Assembly (NCBI RefSeq): GCF_020921035.1
Contig: NC_063155.1
Span: 29,381,294-29,445,293, forward strand
Direction of reading: 5' to 3'
From: Rhodamnia argentea
Lineage: Eukaryota > Streptophyta > Magnoliopsida > Myrtales > Myrtaceae
Length of the DNA: 64,000 nt
Shown: positions 62,321 to 64,000 of the stretch, one piece after another
Layout of the letters: each line of letters starts with the position of its first letter
Position numbering within the stretch: the stretch's first letter is position 1
The notes under the pieces: model-generated
The model's input: only the letters and a program-made list of their open reading frames with translations
What the model was told of the DNA's origin: nothing
Database searches by the model: none
Program-made: the position numbers and the translations under genes

Positions 62321-64000
62321 CATCAATTCTTCCAAAAGTGAGATTTTAAGATTACAACTACTACATTGGAAACGGAGTAGTTTGGAAATGCAGTTTTGCT
62401 GATTTCACATATGTTCGAATTGTCTTACGACAATGTGGCCATGAGTCCTTTCACACTTCTGTCTCGATTAATTAGATAGTAGAGGAAATTTGAGATATGG
62501 ACATGATCACCCTTCAAATTTCGTGCTTCTTAAGAGGGTCTCTTCGTTATCATTTGGCTATTTGGCTGGATTAAGCTGCTTTTCTATTTCTGCTCTCTTT
62601 CTTATATTGGTGTTGGTTTTGAGTGCTAGACTTCCCTTTCAGTGCTGGCTACATCAACTTTTTCTATCTAAGCTGTGGCGTTATCTATTCTTGTCTGCTC
62701 ATACTATCTAGAAACGTCAATGGATGAGTAGATCCGGGTGTTGCTTGAACATAAATCTATAAATCGTCCATGAAACGAGCCCCATTTGCCTATTGGTTTT
62801 ATTTGCATTTAATTTTTCCGCTAATGTTTTGACACGTGATGTAGACAACAATAACACTATGCTGGACCTCGACTCTGAAGAAGGTTTCGATTTTGAAAAC
62901 CTGTAGATCCACCGGCCTTAACTCATACCTCAACTCTGAGGACATTAAACTACATAATCGAACACCACTTGCGACCGGGCTAAAGTCGAGGAAGTATGTA
63001 GCAACAAAAGGCAGGACCTCCTACATCCGCTGGCCGGAGCTCAACTCGTAAAATACTTACTCTAGCTACTCAAACTCAATGAGAGGTTAGACGAGAATAA
63101 GCGAAGATCATAAAGATCGCGAACATGAATTTTCCCCGCTGGTTGCATGCTACATAAATGACACCGCAGCTACACATCTGGAGTTTTATCGTAGACTAGA
63201 TGTTAGGATTGTAAAATCGAGTTACATCATAACCGTCCAAAATTTTCAATCCAACACTGATATCTTCACCAGCGCCGCAGTCATTGTCCTTTTGGCCATT
63301 GAGCGGAATTGTCAAAATGGGTCGCAAATATGAAATCTATATTTTAACCTATTTTTATGGAAGTGGATGATAAATGGATCATTAAACTTTAGATATGAGT
63401 CATGATGGGTTCTATAGTTAAAAAGTCATGTGGGTCTTGATAGATTTCAAACAAACCCATTTTCAACCTAAAAAACTAATTAGCGGAAGAAACAAAAAAC
63501 CCTATCTTCTTCTACAGTAAAAAAGGGTCAATACCAAATGTATATCAATTTTAGCATTTGTTCTAATTATATCCAATTTTTTTTGTCTCATAAAATATCT
63601 CTGGCTTTTACTTTTGTCCCAATTCTACCAGCCTCAAACCCTAAAAAATCCTCAACTTTTAATTTTGTTCTAATTCTACGGGTCTAATACTAAAAAAACC
63701 CCAAGCATTAGTATGTATCTCAATTATATCCAATTTTTGTTTGTCTCACAAAAAACCCCCAACTTTTACTTTTATTCTAATTTAATTACTGTTAGCCTTT
63801 CGTCCATAATCATCGTTAGTTAACTCTATGTGGCATTTTCATGTCATTAATGAATTATAGCTCAGCAAAGTTGACATGAAAAATCCCAAATTTCTCTTCT
63901 ATTATCTCCTTCCCTCACACATTGCCAAGAGATATAGCGCCACTCAAAACGACGCATTTCGTATTCTCCTCGGTACCCAATAGCTCACAGAACGGTTAGA
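62321..64000. other. 3' flank and intergenic DNA to the window end
   Basis: No gene is supported. 63525-63800 holds repeated 'ccaattctaccagcctcaaa' / 'ctaattatatccaatttttt' units resembling one half of another foldback-type element that may continue beyond the window. Confidence 0.45.

Overview
This looks like nuclear DNA from a dicot plant. The genes have many short introns with GT/AG borders, and the families are plant ones (type-A response regulator, JINGUBANG-like WD40, CYP88-type P450, plant aldo-keto reductases). The AT-rich intergenic DNA is full of small non-autonomous transposons. A woody rosid, perhaps Myrtales, would fit, but that is only an impression from the style of the repeats. 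I saw no bacterial operon, CRISPR array, tRNA or rRNA gene.

Layout: 1-359 (-) is the 5' end of a type-A response regulator cut by the window edge. 4284-9064 (+) is an 11-exon MYND zinc-finger protein of 376 aa. 13252-17733 (+) is a 7-exon, 527-aa secretory-type protein in which I see a permuted papain-like (NlpC/P60, C92-like) His/Cys arrangement. 18483-20042 and 21824-23387 (-) are two intact tandem aldo-keto reductase genes of 328 aa each with identical intron phases. 27377-36167 holds a JINGUBANG-like WD40 gene (34741-36167, 443 aa) preceded by a 3.5-kb direct duplicate of its promoter and 5' coding half, which leaves a truncated 192-aa copy. 40875-45109 (-) is a CYP88-type P450 pseudogene broken by a solo LTR, a stop codon and a frameshift. 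57240-62320 (+) is a 7-exon SAM-domain protein of 334 aa whose second exon and intron contain a perfect 252-bp tandem duplication. I traced all exon chains by hand and checked them for frame closure.

The genes are ordinary, independently transcribed plant loci and do not form a pathway; only the two reductases are a true cluster. Much of the space between them is repeats. One is a foldback family with roughly 45-bp subterminal repeats and a shared core, seen at five or six places. Another is an inverted-repeat family with a GC-rich centre, seen at about nine places. There are also hAT-like MITEs, LTR-like pieces and a Ty1/copia RNase H relic.

I found no new multi-gene system. The observations most worth checking are the hidden hydrolase-like motif set in the 527-aa protein, the in-frame 48-nt candidate exon made by the 252-bp duplication, and the layered history of the P450 pseudogene and the WD40 duplication.
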